Counted from the first letter of the stretch, positions 51,158-59,430 are shown. The stretch is 64,000 nucleotides of DNA from Hymenobacter sp. H14-R3 (GCF_030063445.1 NZ_JASITD010000009.1:1-64000), one strand, 5' to 3'. Program-made: numbers and translations. The notes: generated from the letters alone by a model not told the origin.

Positions 51158-52032
51158 CCACGCAGCGCTAATATGACCACGAACGCGAGACTCAGGCACA
51201 CCGACGACACCTTGTTCATACGCATGGTCCACTCGAAGTTGGCCAGCGCCGGGTTGTGCCACGCCAGCCAGGCCCAGCGCGTGAACAGCGCCACCACCGG
51301 CCCGGTAGCCACCAAAAAAATGAGCAGGTTTTGGATTTCTCCGCGCAGCCAGTAGGCCGCGCCCATGGTGAGCGCGCCCGCCAGCAGCCCGCCCGCCGCA
51401 AACACGAACGTGCCCCGGATGCCCAGCCGCAGGCTTAGGGTGCGGTCGCCGCGCTGCGCATCTTCTTGGTGCTGATATATTTGGGTGAGTGGGTAGGAGC
51501 CGCATAGAAATAGCGTGCTCACTAGCGCCAGTAGTAGATTAGTCGGCTCAACGAGCTGGGGCTGCGAAGCACCCGCGCCCACCTGCGCCATCAAAAACGT
51601 GAACCCACCCTGGAATACTACTACTACGGCCGTGCTCAGCAGTGGGTATTTTTTGAGGCGAATGCCCTCGTAGCTGTACGCCCGCGAGATGAGAATATAC
51701 ACTACCACCATGGCCGCAAACGGCCAGCCCAGTAGCAGCGACGCCAGCAGCGCCAGCGTTTCGAACAGCCAAACCAAGTGTAGCAGCTCGGGCGTAACAG
51801 CCGGCGGCGCTTTCAGGCCCCCGATACTGCCCTCATCCTTATCATAATAGGAGTTGTAGCCGTTGGAAGCCGGGTACACCAGCAGGTGCAGAATGGCGAA
51901 GGCCGCCGCCGCCCGCCCCCAGCTAAACGGCTCGCGCAATGCGCTGAGGCCGAACCAGAAGATGGGCATTAGAAACAGCGAAAAAGGCAGGCGGAGCAGC
52001 GCAAAGGCTCGGCGGTAGGCGGGCGGCAACAT
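51154..52032 (-). CDS. UbiA-family prenyltransferase
   Basis: 292 aa integral membrane protein with about eight or nine hydrophobic helices. The first aspartate-rich motif is NGYNSYYDKDEGSIGG (NxxxDxxxD type), the second is QHQEDAQRGDRTL. It transfers an isoprenoid chain from a polyprenyl diphosphate to an aromatic or similar acceptor. MenA also belongs to this superfamily but has a different flank; the acceptor is unknown. It is 18 nt downstream of a methyltransferase gene on the same strand, so the two are probably one transcript. Confidence 0.85.
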   Translation of the reverse strand: MLPPAYRRAFALLRLPFSLFLMPIFWFGLSALREPFSWGRAAAAFAILHLLVYPASNGYNSYYDKDEGSIGGLKAPPAVTPELLHLVWLFETLALLASLLLGWPFAAMVVVYILISRAYSYEGIRLKKYPLLSTAVVVVFQGGFTFLMAQVGAGASQPQLVEPTNLLLALVSTLFLCGSYPLTQIYQHQEDAQRGDRTLSLRLGIRGTFVFAAGGLLAGALTMGAAYWLRGEIQNLLIFLVATGPVVALFTRWAWLAWHNPALANFEWTMRMNKVSSVCLSLAFVVILALRG

Positions 52033-52050
52033 GAGGCGAAGGTAGCGCCG

Positions 52051-52848
52051 CTAGGCGGCGGGCGGGGTGGGCCAACCCACCAGGTACGTCACGCGCGGGC
52101 CCCACCAGTGGCGCAGCTGCCCAGCCTGCCAGTGGTAGCGCCCGGCTGGGTCGGCCCGCTGGGCCAGGGCCAGCAGCGCCGCCGGCGGATACATGCGCAG
52201 GATGGATACCGTGCCATCCCACATGGTAGCCAGCGGTATAATGGGTACTAAATACGTGAATACCAATCGGCTAAGTCGAAACGGCCGGAAGAAAGGCGTG
52301 AGCAGCAGCTGCGCCACCGGCAGCACCGTGAGGGCCAGCCCAATTTCGAGCCAGCTCTTGGCCGCGCCCTCAAACACGCCCACGCCCTGGCCGCCGGCCA
52401 TGGCATTGCGCAGCAGCGCCTCGGCCTGGGGCGGCGCAAAGTGATGAAAGGCCGAAAAAATGACCCGAAACCCCGGCAGGTCGTCCGGCACGGCCAGCGC
52501 ATCGACGGCCGCCGCGTGGCCCCGAATGGCCCCGCCGGTACGCCGGGCCACGTCGGCCCAGGCGGTGGGCTGGGGGTAGAGGTCGGTGAGCAGGATGGTA
52601 GCGCGGGGCACCTGCTGCGCACGCAGGGCGGCCAGCACGGTTTCGGAGCCGCCGCCCGCGCCCGCGCCCAGCTCCAGCAGGTGGGTTTGGCCGGTGCGGC
52701 GCAGGCCCTCGGCCAGTAGCGGGGCCACGGGCCGGTAGGTGCCCAGCCACGAAATCATAAAGCGCAGGTAGTCCATCATCCCGGCTCGGATGGTGGCCGG
52801 AAACCACGGCAAGTCCTCAAATTCAAATAAATGCAGGCGTAGTTTCAA
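52051..52848 (-). CDS. SAM-dependent methyltransferase
   Basis: 265 aa. The SAM-binding glycine motif is LLELGAGAGGGS at about residues 57-68, followed by ILLTDLYPQPTAW (acidic loop) and FHHFAPPQAEALL. Residues about 160-215 are hydrophobic (GLALTVLPVAQLLLTPFF), suggesting membrane association at the C-terminal side. Upstream of and nearly contiguous with the UbiA gene, so it may methylate the same prenylated product. A REP unit lies just before its start codon. Confidence 0.8.
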   Translation of the reverse strand: MKLRLHLFEFEDLPWFPATIRAGMMDYLRFMISWLGTYRPVAPLLAEGLRRTGQTHLLELGAGAGGGSETVLAALRAQQVPRATILLTDLYPQPTAWADVARRTGGAIRGHAAAVDALAVPDDLPGFRVIFSAFHHFAPPQAEALLRNAMAGGQGVGVFEGAAKSWLEIGLALTVLPVAQLLLTPFFRPFRLSRLVFTYLVPIIPLATMWDGTVSILRMYPPAALLALAQRADPAGRYHWQAGQLRHWWGPRVTYLVGWPTPPAA

Positions 52849-52854
52849 CAGAAT

Positions 52855-52984
52855 GTAGGGTAAGCTTTAGCTTGCCACCGGTAGCAAGGCAATGGGTTAA
52901 ACGGCAAGCTAAAGCTTACCACACACTTGCTGCTGATAAAAAGCTCTCGGACTATCAAACGGCAAGCTAAAGCTTACCGCACAC
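52855..52984. repeat. REP family A cluster, locus 4 (three units)
   Basis: Forward unit 52855-52876 with GTAG before GGTAAGC, reverse unit 52902-52926, reverse unit 52960-52984. The first starts 6 nt upstream of the methyltransferase ATG; the last abuts the stop codon of the DUF4197 gene. Confidence 0.9.
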
Positions 52985-53749
52985 TTATTTGCCCCCGATA
53001 CCGAACACCTTTTTCAGCAGCGAGGTAGTGCGGGCCACCGGGTTTTCCCGAATATCGGCCTCTTCCTTCGCAATGAGCGTGAATAAGCCGTCGATGGCCT
53101 TGCCGGTGGCGTACTGCTGGAGGTCGGTTTGCACCGGCGTTACGAGCGGCAATCGGTTGTAAGTAGTTGAAAGCGAGGTATAATACTTAGTAGCATCCAC
53201 CTTGTCGAGGCTCTGCTGCATGATGGGCATGAAGGCCGTGGTGAGCTGCGAGGTGGTGGTGCGCTTGAGGTACTGGGTGGCGGCATCCTTCTGGCCGGTG
53301 AGGATGTTCCACACATCACTGAATGTCAAGCTCTTAATGGCGTTAATGAAGATAGGTTTGGCGCTCTTAGCGGCATCTTCGGCCCCGCGGTTCAGCGAAA
53401 GCTCAAATTTATCGACCTGGCTGCCTAAGCCGATGCTGCGCAGGGTGGTAGCCATGCGCTGGGCATCGGGCGGGAAGGGAATGCGGATGAGCCGGTTCAG
53501 ATTGAAGCCATCGGTTTGCGAAGCCTGGTCTGAGCCTTTCGAAATGCCCTGGATGAGCGCCTCCTTGAGGCCGTTGGCCGCCTCGGTGTTGGTGAGGCCG
53601 GCCACGCCGGGGGTGCTTGGGGTGGTGGTAGTCGTTGCTTTGGGCGTGGGTAGCTTGAAGCCGCCGATGCTGCTGGGCAGCTTGAACTGCGCGTGGGCAG
53701 TGAGCGAAAGGCTACCAAGCGCCAGGCAGAGGAAGAAGCGATTTTTCAT
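52985..53749 (-). CDS. DUF4197 secreted protein
   Basis: 254 aa with signal peptide (MKNRFFLCLALGSLSLTAHAQ). The Ser/Thr/Pro linker at about 30-55 is followed by a helical DUF4197 domain: GLKEALIQGISKGSDQASQ, IRIPFPPDAQRMATTLR, FELSLNRGAEDAAKSAKPIFINA, SLTFSDVWNILTGQKDAATQYL and a C-terminal DGLFTLIAKEEADIRENP. All are family signatures. Periplasmic or outer-membrane side; function unknown. Confidence 0.88.
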   Translation of the reverse strand: MKNRFFLCLALGSLSLTAHAQFKLPSSIGGFKLPTPKATTTTTPSTPGVAGLTNTEAANGLKEALIQGISKGSDQASQTDGFNLNRLIRIPFPPDAQRMATTLRSIGLGSQVDKFELSLNRGAEDAAKSAKPIFINAIKSLTFSDVWNILTGQKDAATQYLKRTTTSQLTTAFMPIMQQSLDKVDATKYYTSLSTTYNRLPLVTPVQTDLQQYATGKAIDGLFTLIAKEEADIRENPVARTTSLLKKVFGIGGK

Positions 53750-54121
53750 GACAAAGAAGAAGCTGAAAACAACTGAAGAAGCCAGGCCAATGTGGCAGGC
53801 TAGTTAACGGCTGATGGCCACCGAAAGCGTTCGGCACGAATGGTTAGCCAAAAGACGTACCAGTTTCCGGTGCACCTCACCCATACTCGGCAAATACCCT
53901 ATAACTACTGACCGAGCCTGGAATAGCTACGTAAGGCTAACAAGGAGGCATTTGAATAGGGGTTGGGTAGATACTTGGTAGCGTTTGCCAAGTAACCCAA
54001 GTTGCGGACTAGCGCGCCGCGCTGGCAAGTTTCAGCTTGTAGAGCCGCGTTGCCGGTCCGCCGGCGCTAACCGGCCGACCGGGGAGCATACCTCGCAACT
54101 TGGGTTAAGTAACATAATTGG
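53750..54121. other. Intergenic region with inverted repeat 53993-54107
   Basis: 372 bp without a gene. It holds the DUF4197 promoter area and the element below; nothing else recognised. Confidence 0.6.
53993..54107. repeat. Composite inverted repeat
   Basis: Outer 14-nt arms TAACCCAAGTTGCG (53993-54006) and complement (54094-54107). Inside lies a GC-rich hairpin near 54053-54081 (CCGGTCCGCCGG against CCGGCCGACCGG, one mismatch). Same sequence style as the element at 37967-38098. Confidence 0.75.
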
Positions 54122-54568
54122 TTAAGAGGCAGTTGCTGGCGCAAGCCAGCTTCGATAAAGCCGGCCCGCTGATAAAAGCCCAGCCAACAAGTAAGGAAGA
54201 CCTACTAGCCATACAGTATTACTCGTGGCAATGAGGCCAAGCCAAATGCCCAAGTAGCTGGATAGGCTAACAAAACCCACTACTACCAGCAGCAAGCCAA
54301 CGCGCCGCCAAGTGTGAGTGGGTAAGCTGAGTGCCAGATGAATGCAAAAGGGAAGGAGGAGTAAAGCTGGGGAAGAGAGAATGGCGGCCACGAAAAAAAA
54401 TCCTGCACTTCCTCCGAGTAGGATGATAATAGTCAATAAATCAGCCGGTTTGCTTGTACTTACTGAGTGTATCATATCTAACAAAATGAATAGGCCACCC
54501 AGGCCGAGGGTAGAAAGCCAAAGCATGCCGGCTCGGCTGAACGAAAAGGAAGGGTGATAGGCACTCAT
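54122..54568 (-). CDS. Hypothetical membrane protein
   Basis: 148 aa from ATG 54568; the larger frame upstream antisense to the next gene is not coding. Four or five hydrophobic segments (GMLWLSTLGLGGLFILLDMI, LLTIIILLGGSAGFFFVAAI, VGLLLVVVGFVSLSSYLG, VWLVGLPYLLAGLLSAG). Codon use is less GC-rich than its neighbours. No known family. Divergent from the regulated membrane gene at 54648, with 79 bp between. Confidence 0.6.
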   Translation of the reverse strand: MSAYHPSFSFSRAGMLWLSTLGLGGLFILLDMIHSVSTSKPADLLTIIILLGGSAGFFFVAAILSSPALLLLPFCIHLALSLPTHTWRRVGLLLVVVGFVSLSSYLGIWLGLIATSNTVWLVGLPYLLAGLLSAGRLYRSWLAPATAS

Positions 54569-54613
54569 AAAAAAAGTATCTGTAGTTGACACAAACGTAC
54601 GGCTCTTTCGTAT

Positions 54614-54631
54614 TAGCTTTGCAATACAAAG
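54614..54631. promoter_or_regulatory. Palindromic operator CTTTGCAATACAAAG over a -7 element (site 1)
   Basis: The -7 element TAGCTTTG is at 54614-54621 and the palindrome CTTTG-CAATA-CAAAG at 54617-54631. The same 15-mer occurs at 55687-55701 upstream of the DUF4173 gene. A dimeric regulator bound here would block the promoter; the winged-helix gene at 55313 is the obvious candidate. Confidence 0.65.
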
Positions 54632-54647
54632 TACTTCACCCCGCCAC

Positions 54648-55316
54648 ATGAAGCCCGCCGCCCAAGACCCCCTGGCCCAGCTCACCGAAATTCGCGCCAT
54701 TATGGAGCGTAGCTCGCGCTTCATTTCGCTCAGTGGGCTGAGTGGGGTGGGGGCGGGCGTGGTGGCGCTGGCGGGCACGGCCATCGGGCATGCCTACTTG
54801 CAGCAGGAATACGGCGAGCAGGGCTACCTGCGGCTATTTGGAACCTCGGCGGGCGAGCGGCTGGCGGCGCTGCCGTTTTTATTGGGCCTGGCGGTGGCCA
54901 TGATAGTGGCGGCGCTGCTGGTGGCGGCGTTCTTCACGCTGCGCCGCACCCGGCGCGACGGCCTGCGCTCGATGTGGACGGCCCCGGCCCGGCGGCTGGC
55001 CCTGGCCCTGGCCCTGCCGCTGGTGGCGGGTGGGCTGTTTTGCCTGAAATTATTTGTGAGCGGTGCCCCCGAACTGGTGGTGCCCGGCCTGCTGGTGTTC
55101 TACGGCCTGGCCCTGCTCAACGGCAGCAAGTACACCCTGGATGAGATTAAGTACCTGGGCCTCACGCTGGTGGCGCTGGGGCTGGTGGGCCTGCTGCTAC
55201 CCAGCTACGGCCTGCTGCTCTTCGGGGCGGGTTTTGGGCTGGGGCACATTGGCTACGGCCTGCTGATGTATAACCGCTACGAGCGCGCAAGTAGCACGAA
55301 CTTTACGGCCCCGTGA
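54648..55316 (+). CDS. Hypothetical membrane protein linked to winged-helix regulator
   Basis: 222 aa. Soluble N-terminus with LAQLTEIRAIMERSSRFISLSGLSG, then about five or six transmembrane segments (GVGAGVVALAGTAIG, LPFLLGLAVAMIVAALLVAAF, LALALALPLVAGGLFCLKLF, VVPGLLVFYGLALL, LGLTLVALGLVGLLLPSYGLLL). Family seen often beside HTH_27 regulators in Bacteroidota; function unknown. Its TGA overlaps the GTG start of the regulator by 4 bp (GTGA), so the two are translationally coupled. Confidence 0.75.
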   Translation: MKPAAQDPLAQLTEIRAIMERSSRFISLSGLSGVGAGVVALAGTAIGHAYLQQEYGEQGYLRLFGTSAGERLAALPFLLGLAVAMIVAALLVAAFFTLRRTRRDGLRSMWTAPARRLALALALPLVAGGLFCLKLFVSGAPELVVPGLLVFYGLALLNGSKYTLDEIKYLGLTLVALGLVGLLLPSYGLLLFGAGFGLGHIGYGLLMYNRYERASSTNFTAP

Positions 55317-55606
55317 AGTACGCCATCCACACCCTCAACAAAGCCTTCGACCACCGCGTGCGCCTCGGGGTAATGGCTGTGCTGCTGGCCAATGAGTCGG
55401 TGAGCTTCAACGACTTAAAGGAAAGCCTCGACCTCACCGATGGCAACCTGGCCTCACACGTAGCGGCGCTCGAAAAAGCCGGTTACGTGCTGGTTAGCAA
55501 GCAGTTTATCGGCAAAAAGCCCAATACCACCTACAACGCTACCGCCGAGGGCAAATTAGCCTTTCAGGAGCACCTGGCGGCGCTGGAGAAGCTGCTGCGC
55601 GGGTAG
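55313..55606 (+). CDS. Winged-helix transcriptional regulator (HTH_27-type)
   Basis: 97 aa with GTG start at 55313, set by overlap with the upstream gene and by family length. Sequence HRVRLGVMAVLLANESVSFNDLKESL, then TDGNLASHVAALEKAGYV (recognition helix and wing) and KKPNTTYNATAEGKLAF, is the MarR/ArsR-like HTH_27 pattern. Small one-domain repressor of membrane-protein operons. Probably controls its own operon and the DUF4173 gene through the repeated operator. Confidence 0.88.
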   Translation: MKYAIHTLNKAFDHRVRLGVMAVLLANESVSFNDLKESLDLTDGNLASHVAALEKAGYVLVSKQFIGKKPNTTYNATAEGKLAFQEHLAALEKLLRG

Positions 55607-55685
55607 GGCCGGGGCCCGGCGCGCCGCGTGCAGCGCCTCATCTACAAAATACCACAGGCCAGCGTGGCTTTTTTTAGCTCCTATC

Positions 55686-55702
55686 ACTTTGCAATACAAA
55701 GT
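55686..55702. promoter_or_regulatory. Palindromic operator ACTTTGCAATACAAAGT (site 2)
   Basis: Perfect 17-bp palindrome around a 5-nt centre, sharing 15 bases with site 1. It lies 10 nt before the DUF4173 start codon. Confidence 0.65.
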
Positions 55703-55711
55703 TCTTTACAA

Positions 55712-57328
55712 ATGAACACAACGTATTTTTGGCCTACTAAAAGCCAGGTGGCCCCGGCCCCTACCCACGCTATTTCGACCCGCCTGGCCAGCTTGCTGGT
55801 GGTAGCTACAGCGCTGGGCGATTACCTGTTCTGGCACGAGCAAGCGGGGATTAACGTGCTGGTGTACATGATTTTCCTGGTGGGGGCGCACTTGGCTTTG
55901 TTGCCCGGCTACGCGCCGGTGCGGCGCACGGCCGGTTTTTGGGTGGCGGTGGTGGGCTGCCTGGTCAGTGGCGGGCTGGTGGCCTGGTACGGCTCGGCCG
56001 CGGCCGGGTGGGCGGCGCTGGCTTCGGGCTTGCTGCTGGTGGGGCTGGTGAACCAGCCGGCGCTGCGGCTGGTGGGGTCGGCGGTGGGCACGGGGCTGGT
56101 GGGCATGCTGCCAGCGGTGGCGTTGGTAGTCAGTAGCTTACGGGCCCCAAAGGGCCTCGATGGCAAGCTGCGGCGGGGCTGGTTCTACGGCCGGTTGCTG
56201 GGGCTGCCTTTGCTGGCGCTGGTTGTTTTCCAAACCCTGTTTGCGGTGGCCAACCCCCAATACGGGGCGCTGAGCGCGCGGCTCTGGGCAGTGCTGGGTA
56301 ACTGGTTGGGGGAGCTGCTGGCCGCGGTTTCGGTGCCACACCTGCTGTTTTTGCTGCTGTGCGGGGTGGCGGCGGCGGGCGCGCTGGTGGCGGTGCCGGT
56401 GCATTTTTTCCTGGACCAGGAGTCGCGCTTCGGTGAGCTGGTGCGGCGGCAGCGCGACCGGGTGGCCTCGTTTGGGGTGCGGCAGCCCCACTTTGGGCAC
56501 TCCGCCCGGGGGCCGCTCGACCTGCGCAAGGAGTGGCTGGCGGCCGTGGTCAGCTTTGGCCTGCTCAACGCCCTGCTGCTGGTGGTGAACGCGGTGGATA
56601 TCAATTGGCTATGGTTTGGCTTCGCGCCCGCGCCGGGCTTCGACCTCACGCAGTTTGTGCACGAGGGCACGTACGTGCTGATTTTCAGCATCTTGCTGGC
56701 GGTCGGTATTATGCTGTGGTTTTTTCGGCGCAACCTCAATTTTTACCAGCGCGGGCTGCCGGCGCTGCGCTGGGGCGCCACGCTGTGGGTGGTGCAAAAC
56801 GTGGTGCTGGCCGTGTCGGTGGGGCTGCGCAACTACTACTACATTGCATACACTGGCCTGGCTTACAAGCGCATCGGCGTCTACGGCTTCCTATTTCTGA
56901 CGCTGTTTGGGCTGGGCACGGTGCTGCTCAAAATCTGGCAGCAGCGCTCGGCTTTCAGCCTGGTGCGGCTCAACTCGTGGGCGGCCTACGCGGTGCTGCT
57001 GCTACTGGCGGCCGGCAACTGGGAAATCTGGATTGCCGAGTACAACCTGCAAGCGCGCTTTCCGCGCCTCGATATCGGCTTTTTGCTCACCATGCCGCCC
57101 CGCGTGCTGCCGGTGGTAGCCGCGCGGGAGGCCCTCCTCGACCGCGCCAAGGAACTGGTGGAAGAAGGGCCGGATGGCTATTTCCACGCCATTACCCCCG
57201 AAGCGGCTCATGCCAAGCTGCGCGAGCGCCTGAGCGGGTTTCGAGCCGAGTACGCGCGGCGCAACTGGCAGAGCCGCACAGGCGCGGCTACCCTGGCCTT
57301 CGATGAGCTAGGTAATGGCCATGAATAA
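55712..57328 (+). CDS. DUF4173-family membrane protein
   Basis: 538 aa from ATG 55712; upstream codons include the operator. About ten to twelve transmembrane segments. HEGTYVLIFSILLAVGIMLWFFRRNLNFY and LRNYYYIAYTGLAYKRIGV are hallmarks of DUF4173/DUF4153-like proteins. The C-terminal 60 residues are soluble. Function unknown; probably part of the regulon of the winged-helix protein. The 3' end overlaps the next gene by 14 bp. Confidence 0.8.
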   Translation: MNTTYFWPTKSQVAPAPTHAISTRLASLLVVATALGDYLFWHEQAGINVLVYMIFLVGAHLALLPGYAPVRRTAGFWVAVVGCLVSGGLVAWYGSAAAGWAALASGLLLVGLVNQPALRLVGSAVGTGLVGMLPAVALVVSSLRAPKGLDGKLRRGWFYGRLLGLPLLALVVFQTLFAVANPQYGALSARLWAVLGNWLGELLAAVSVPHLLFLLLCGVAAAGALVAVPVHFFLDQESRFGELVRRQRDRVASFGVRQPHFGHSARGPLDLRKEWLAAVVSFGLLNALLLVVNAVDINWLWFGFAPAPGFDLTQFVHEGTYVLIFSILLAVGIMLWFFRRNLNFYQRGLPALRWGATLWVVQNVVLAVSVGLRNYYYIAYTGLAYKRIGVYGFLFLTLFGLGTVLLKIWQQRSAFSLVRLNSWAAYAVLLLLAAGNWEIWIAEYNLQARFPRLDIGFLLTMPPRVLPVVAAREALLDRAKELVEEGPDGYFHAITPEAAHAKLRERLSGFRAEYARRNWQSRTGAATLAFDELGNGHE

Positions 57329-57725
57329 TCCTTTCGCCCGCCCCGGTACCACCCGCGAGTGGCTGCGCAGCAGCCTCTGCTGGACGGGGGCCAGCCTGGG
57401 AGCCTGGTGGCTAGGCTACCTGCTGATTGACAACATGTTGCGCCAGGTAGCCGGTGGCCTTTTGGCTTTCCTGATGCCCGTTGGCTTTTGCGTGGCGCAT
57501 GTCCTTATCTGGCGGCGGGCCGTGGCCGGCGGCCGGGCGATAATCCGGCACGATGAGCAGCACCACGATTTTTCCTGGACCCGGCTGGCCGCCAATCTGT
57601 GGCTGGTGGCCCTCACGCTGTTTCAGGTGGCTGGCCTGCTGAGTCCCTTACTCCTGATAGGCTGGGTGCTGCTGCGCGCCGGCTCGGTTGAGCCATCCAC
57701 TTCAGGTGAGCCATTCTTTGGGTGA
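57315..57725 (+). CDS. Small membrane protein
   Basis: 136 aa (or 134 from the ATG at 57321). Three hydrophobic segments (GASLGAWWLGYLLIDNML, GGLLAFLMPVGFCVAHVLIW, LWLVALTLFQVAGLLSPLLL) with a basic loop (WRRAVAGGRAIIRHDEQHH) between two and three. Overlaps the DUF4173 gene, so co-transcribed. Not recognised. Confidence 0.6.
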   Translation: MAMNNPFARPGTTREWLRSSLCWTGASLGAWWLGYLLIDNMLRQVAGGLLAFLMPVGFCVAHVLIWRRAVAGGRAIIRHDEQHHDFSWTRLAANLWLVALTLFQVAGLLSPLLLIGWVLLRAGSVEPSTSGEPFFG

Positions 57726-57826
57726 TGCGCAGCCCCGCTAATACTGGCTGCTAAGCCAACTATCCTTTCTGAGCTACCAAACAAACTGCTTAACCCTAAG
57801 TCGCTTAGGCTAATTTTTCGCCCGCT

Positions 57827-58327
57827 ATGTCGCCCTTTATCATTCCCGCGCCGCCGAATGGCTACCAGCGGCTGGTGCGCCAGCTTATCGAACGCCTGTT
57901 CAGCTGGATGCTCATCCCGGCGTTCTGCTTCCGCTATGGCACGGCTAGCCCGCGGGCGCAGCAAGCGTTTTTGCAGGGCCTACCCGTGGGCACGGTGGGC
58001 CGGGCCGTGGCCGACCTGCTGGCCGCGCACCGCCTGCAACTCATTCCGGGCTACGAAAACCACGACCTCAAACACGTGCTGCTGGGCTACGCCATGACGC
58101 CCGACGAGGAGTTAAACCTGAAAGCATTTATGCTGGGCAACGGTGACTGGTCGCTGGCCAGCCTGGCGCTGTCACTGCTGCTGGTGCTCACCCCCGAGCG
58201 GTGGCCCGCGCTGTGGCGGCATTACCAAAGTGGGCGCCGCGCGCCCTGCCTAGTGCACTGGAATTTAACCGATTACGCTTCGCAAGACCTCGCCAGCCTG
58301 CGCCAATTCATCCCGCCATTGACTTAA
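57827..58327 (+). CDS. Coq4-like protein
   Basis: 166 aa. The signature ENHDLKHVLLGYAMTPDEELNLKAF holds the Coq4 metal motif HDxxH followed by a spaced Glu; in true Coq4 the pattern is HDxxHVxTGY...GE. N-terminal hydrophobic part LFSWMLIPAFCFRY may associate with membrane. In ubiquinone-making organisms Coq4 handles ring decarboxylation and hydroxylation, but Bacteroidota use menaquinone, so the role here must differ or the similarity is only structural. The next gene starts 12 nt downstream. Confidence 0.6.
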   Translation: MSPFIIPAPPNGYQRLVRQLIERLFSWMLIPAFCFRYGTASPRAQQAFLQGLPVGTVGRAVADLLAAHRLQLIPGYENHDLKHVLLGYAMTPDEELNLKAFMLGNGDWSLASLALSLLLVLTPERWPALWRHYQSGRRAPCLVHWNLTDYASQDLASLRQFIPPLT

Positions 58328-58339
58328 GAGCCTAAAATC

Positions 58340-59140
58340 ATGACTTTCACCGATTTCAAAACCTACTTCCAGGCCAACCAGGGCCATTATGCCGACCTCG
58401 CCTGGGACGACCCGCACCAGCTCACGGCCAGCGAGCTGCGCGCCGTGCGGGCCTCGCTCCAAACCTTTCAGCGGGGCGAAAGCTCGGAGGGGCACTACCT
58501 CTACGCCCGCGCCAAGCAGCTGGGCGACGACGAGTACACGGCCGCTATGCGCCTGTTTATCAAGGAAGAGCAGACCCACGCAGCGGTGCTGGGGCGGTTT
58601 CTCGACCAGCAGGGCATTGCGCGCCTGCGCGGCCACTGGCTCGACAGCGTGTTTCGGGGCCTGCGCCGCGTGCTGGGCCTGGAGCACACGCTGCGGGTGC
58701 TGCTGGTGGCCGAGGTGGTGGCCGCCGTGTACTACCGGGCGCTGTTCAGCGCCACGTATTCGGGGCTGCTTCAGCAAATATGCCGGCGCATTATGCTGGA
58801 CGAGGAGATGCACCTCAATTTTCAGTGCTTCGCGCTGCGGCACCTGGCGGCGGCGCGGGGCGGCGCGGGTGGCTGGCTGCGCCGCCAGGTCTACCGGGGC
58901 CTCATGGCCGGCGCGGCCCTGGCCGCCTACGCCACCAGCCGCAGCGCCCTCAAAGCCGGCGGCTACGGCCTGTTCAGCTTCTGCGCGGCTATTGCGGCCG
59001 AGTATGCCCGCACCGAGCGCATGCAGCGCGCCGATGGCCTCATTGCCGTGCGCGGCGGGCAGCCAGTGGGGCCGGCGGTGCCGGTGGGCCCGGTAGGGGC
59101 GTGGCAGTGGCCCAGCCAGCAGCTGCGCGCCGCCCAATGA
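58340..59140 (+). CDS. Ferritin-like (diiron) protein
   Basis: 266 aa. Four helix ligands fit a diiron ferritin-like fold: Glu in GESSEGHY, ExxH in KEEQTHA, Glu in VAEVVAAVYY and ExxH in DEEMHLNF. Together these make the E...ExxH, E...ExxH pattern. Residues about 180-220 are small and hydrophobic, then a Pro/Gly-rich tail. May be a monooxygenase-like or peroxide-protective diiron protein. Located 12 nt after the Coq4-like gene and overlapping a small membrane gene (ATGA), so probably one operon. Confidence 0.65.
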   Translation: MTFTDFKTYFQANQGHYADLAWDDPHQLTASELRAVRASLQTFQRGESSEGHYLYARAKQLGDDEYTAAMRLFIKEEQTHAAVLGRFLDQQGIARLRGHWLDSVFRGLRRVLGLEHTLRVLLVAEVVAAVYYRALFSATYSGLLQQICRRIMLDEEMHLNFQCFALRHLAAARGGAGGWLRRQVYRGLMAGAALAAYATSRSALKAGGYGLFSFCAAIAAEYARTERMQRADGLIAVRGGQPVGPAVPVGPVGAWQWPSQQLRAAQ

Positions 59141-59430
59141 GGCGCGTTGTAGCGCCAGTGCAGTCAGTCGGCGATGTCTCTTTGCGCATATTGCTGCTGC
59201 CCGGCCTACTACCGTTGATGCTGCTGCTTTTTCCAATGAGCTGGCTAATTACCTGGTTGCCAGGGTCTAGCATAGTAGTGCCTTGGCTGTGGCTGCTGTT
59301 TGTGAATACCGGTTGGTTTTTTAGACGTCGCTGCCCATTGGCGCTGCCAAAGCCAATAGCACAGCGGGGCAAGTGGGCCAGGGACTATTGTTGTGCATTT
59401 GTGTGGGTCGGCATATTCTGTTTAGCCTGA
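59137..59430 (+). CDS. Small membrane protein
   Basis: 97 aa starting at an ATG that overlaps the previous stop (ATGA), which supports translational coupling. Two or three hydrophobic segments (LLLPGLLPLMLLLFPMSWLI and VVPWLWLLFVNTGWFF) and an Arg-rich loop RRRCPLALPKP. The end is hydrophobic (FVWVGIFCLA). Not recognised; possibly membrane partner of the diiron protein. Confidence 0.5.
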   Translation: MRRVVAPVQSVGDVSLRILLLPGLLPLMLLLFPMSWLITWLPGSSIVVPWLWLLFVNTGWFFRRRCPLALPKPIAQRGKWARDYCCAFVWVGIFCLA

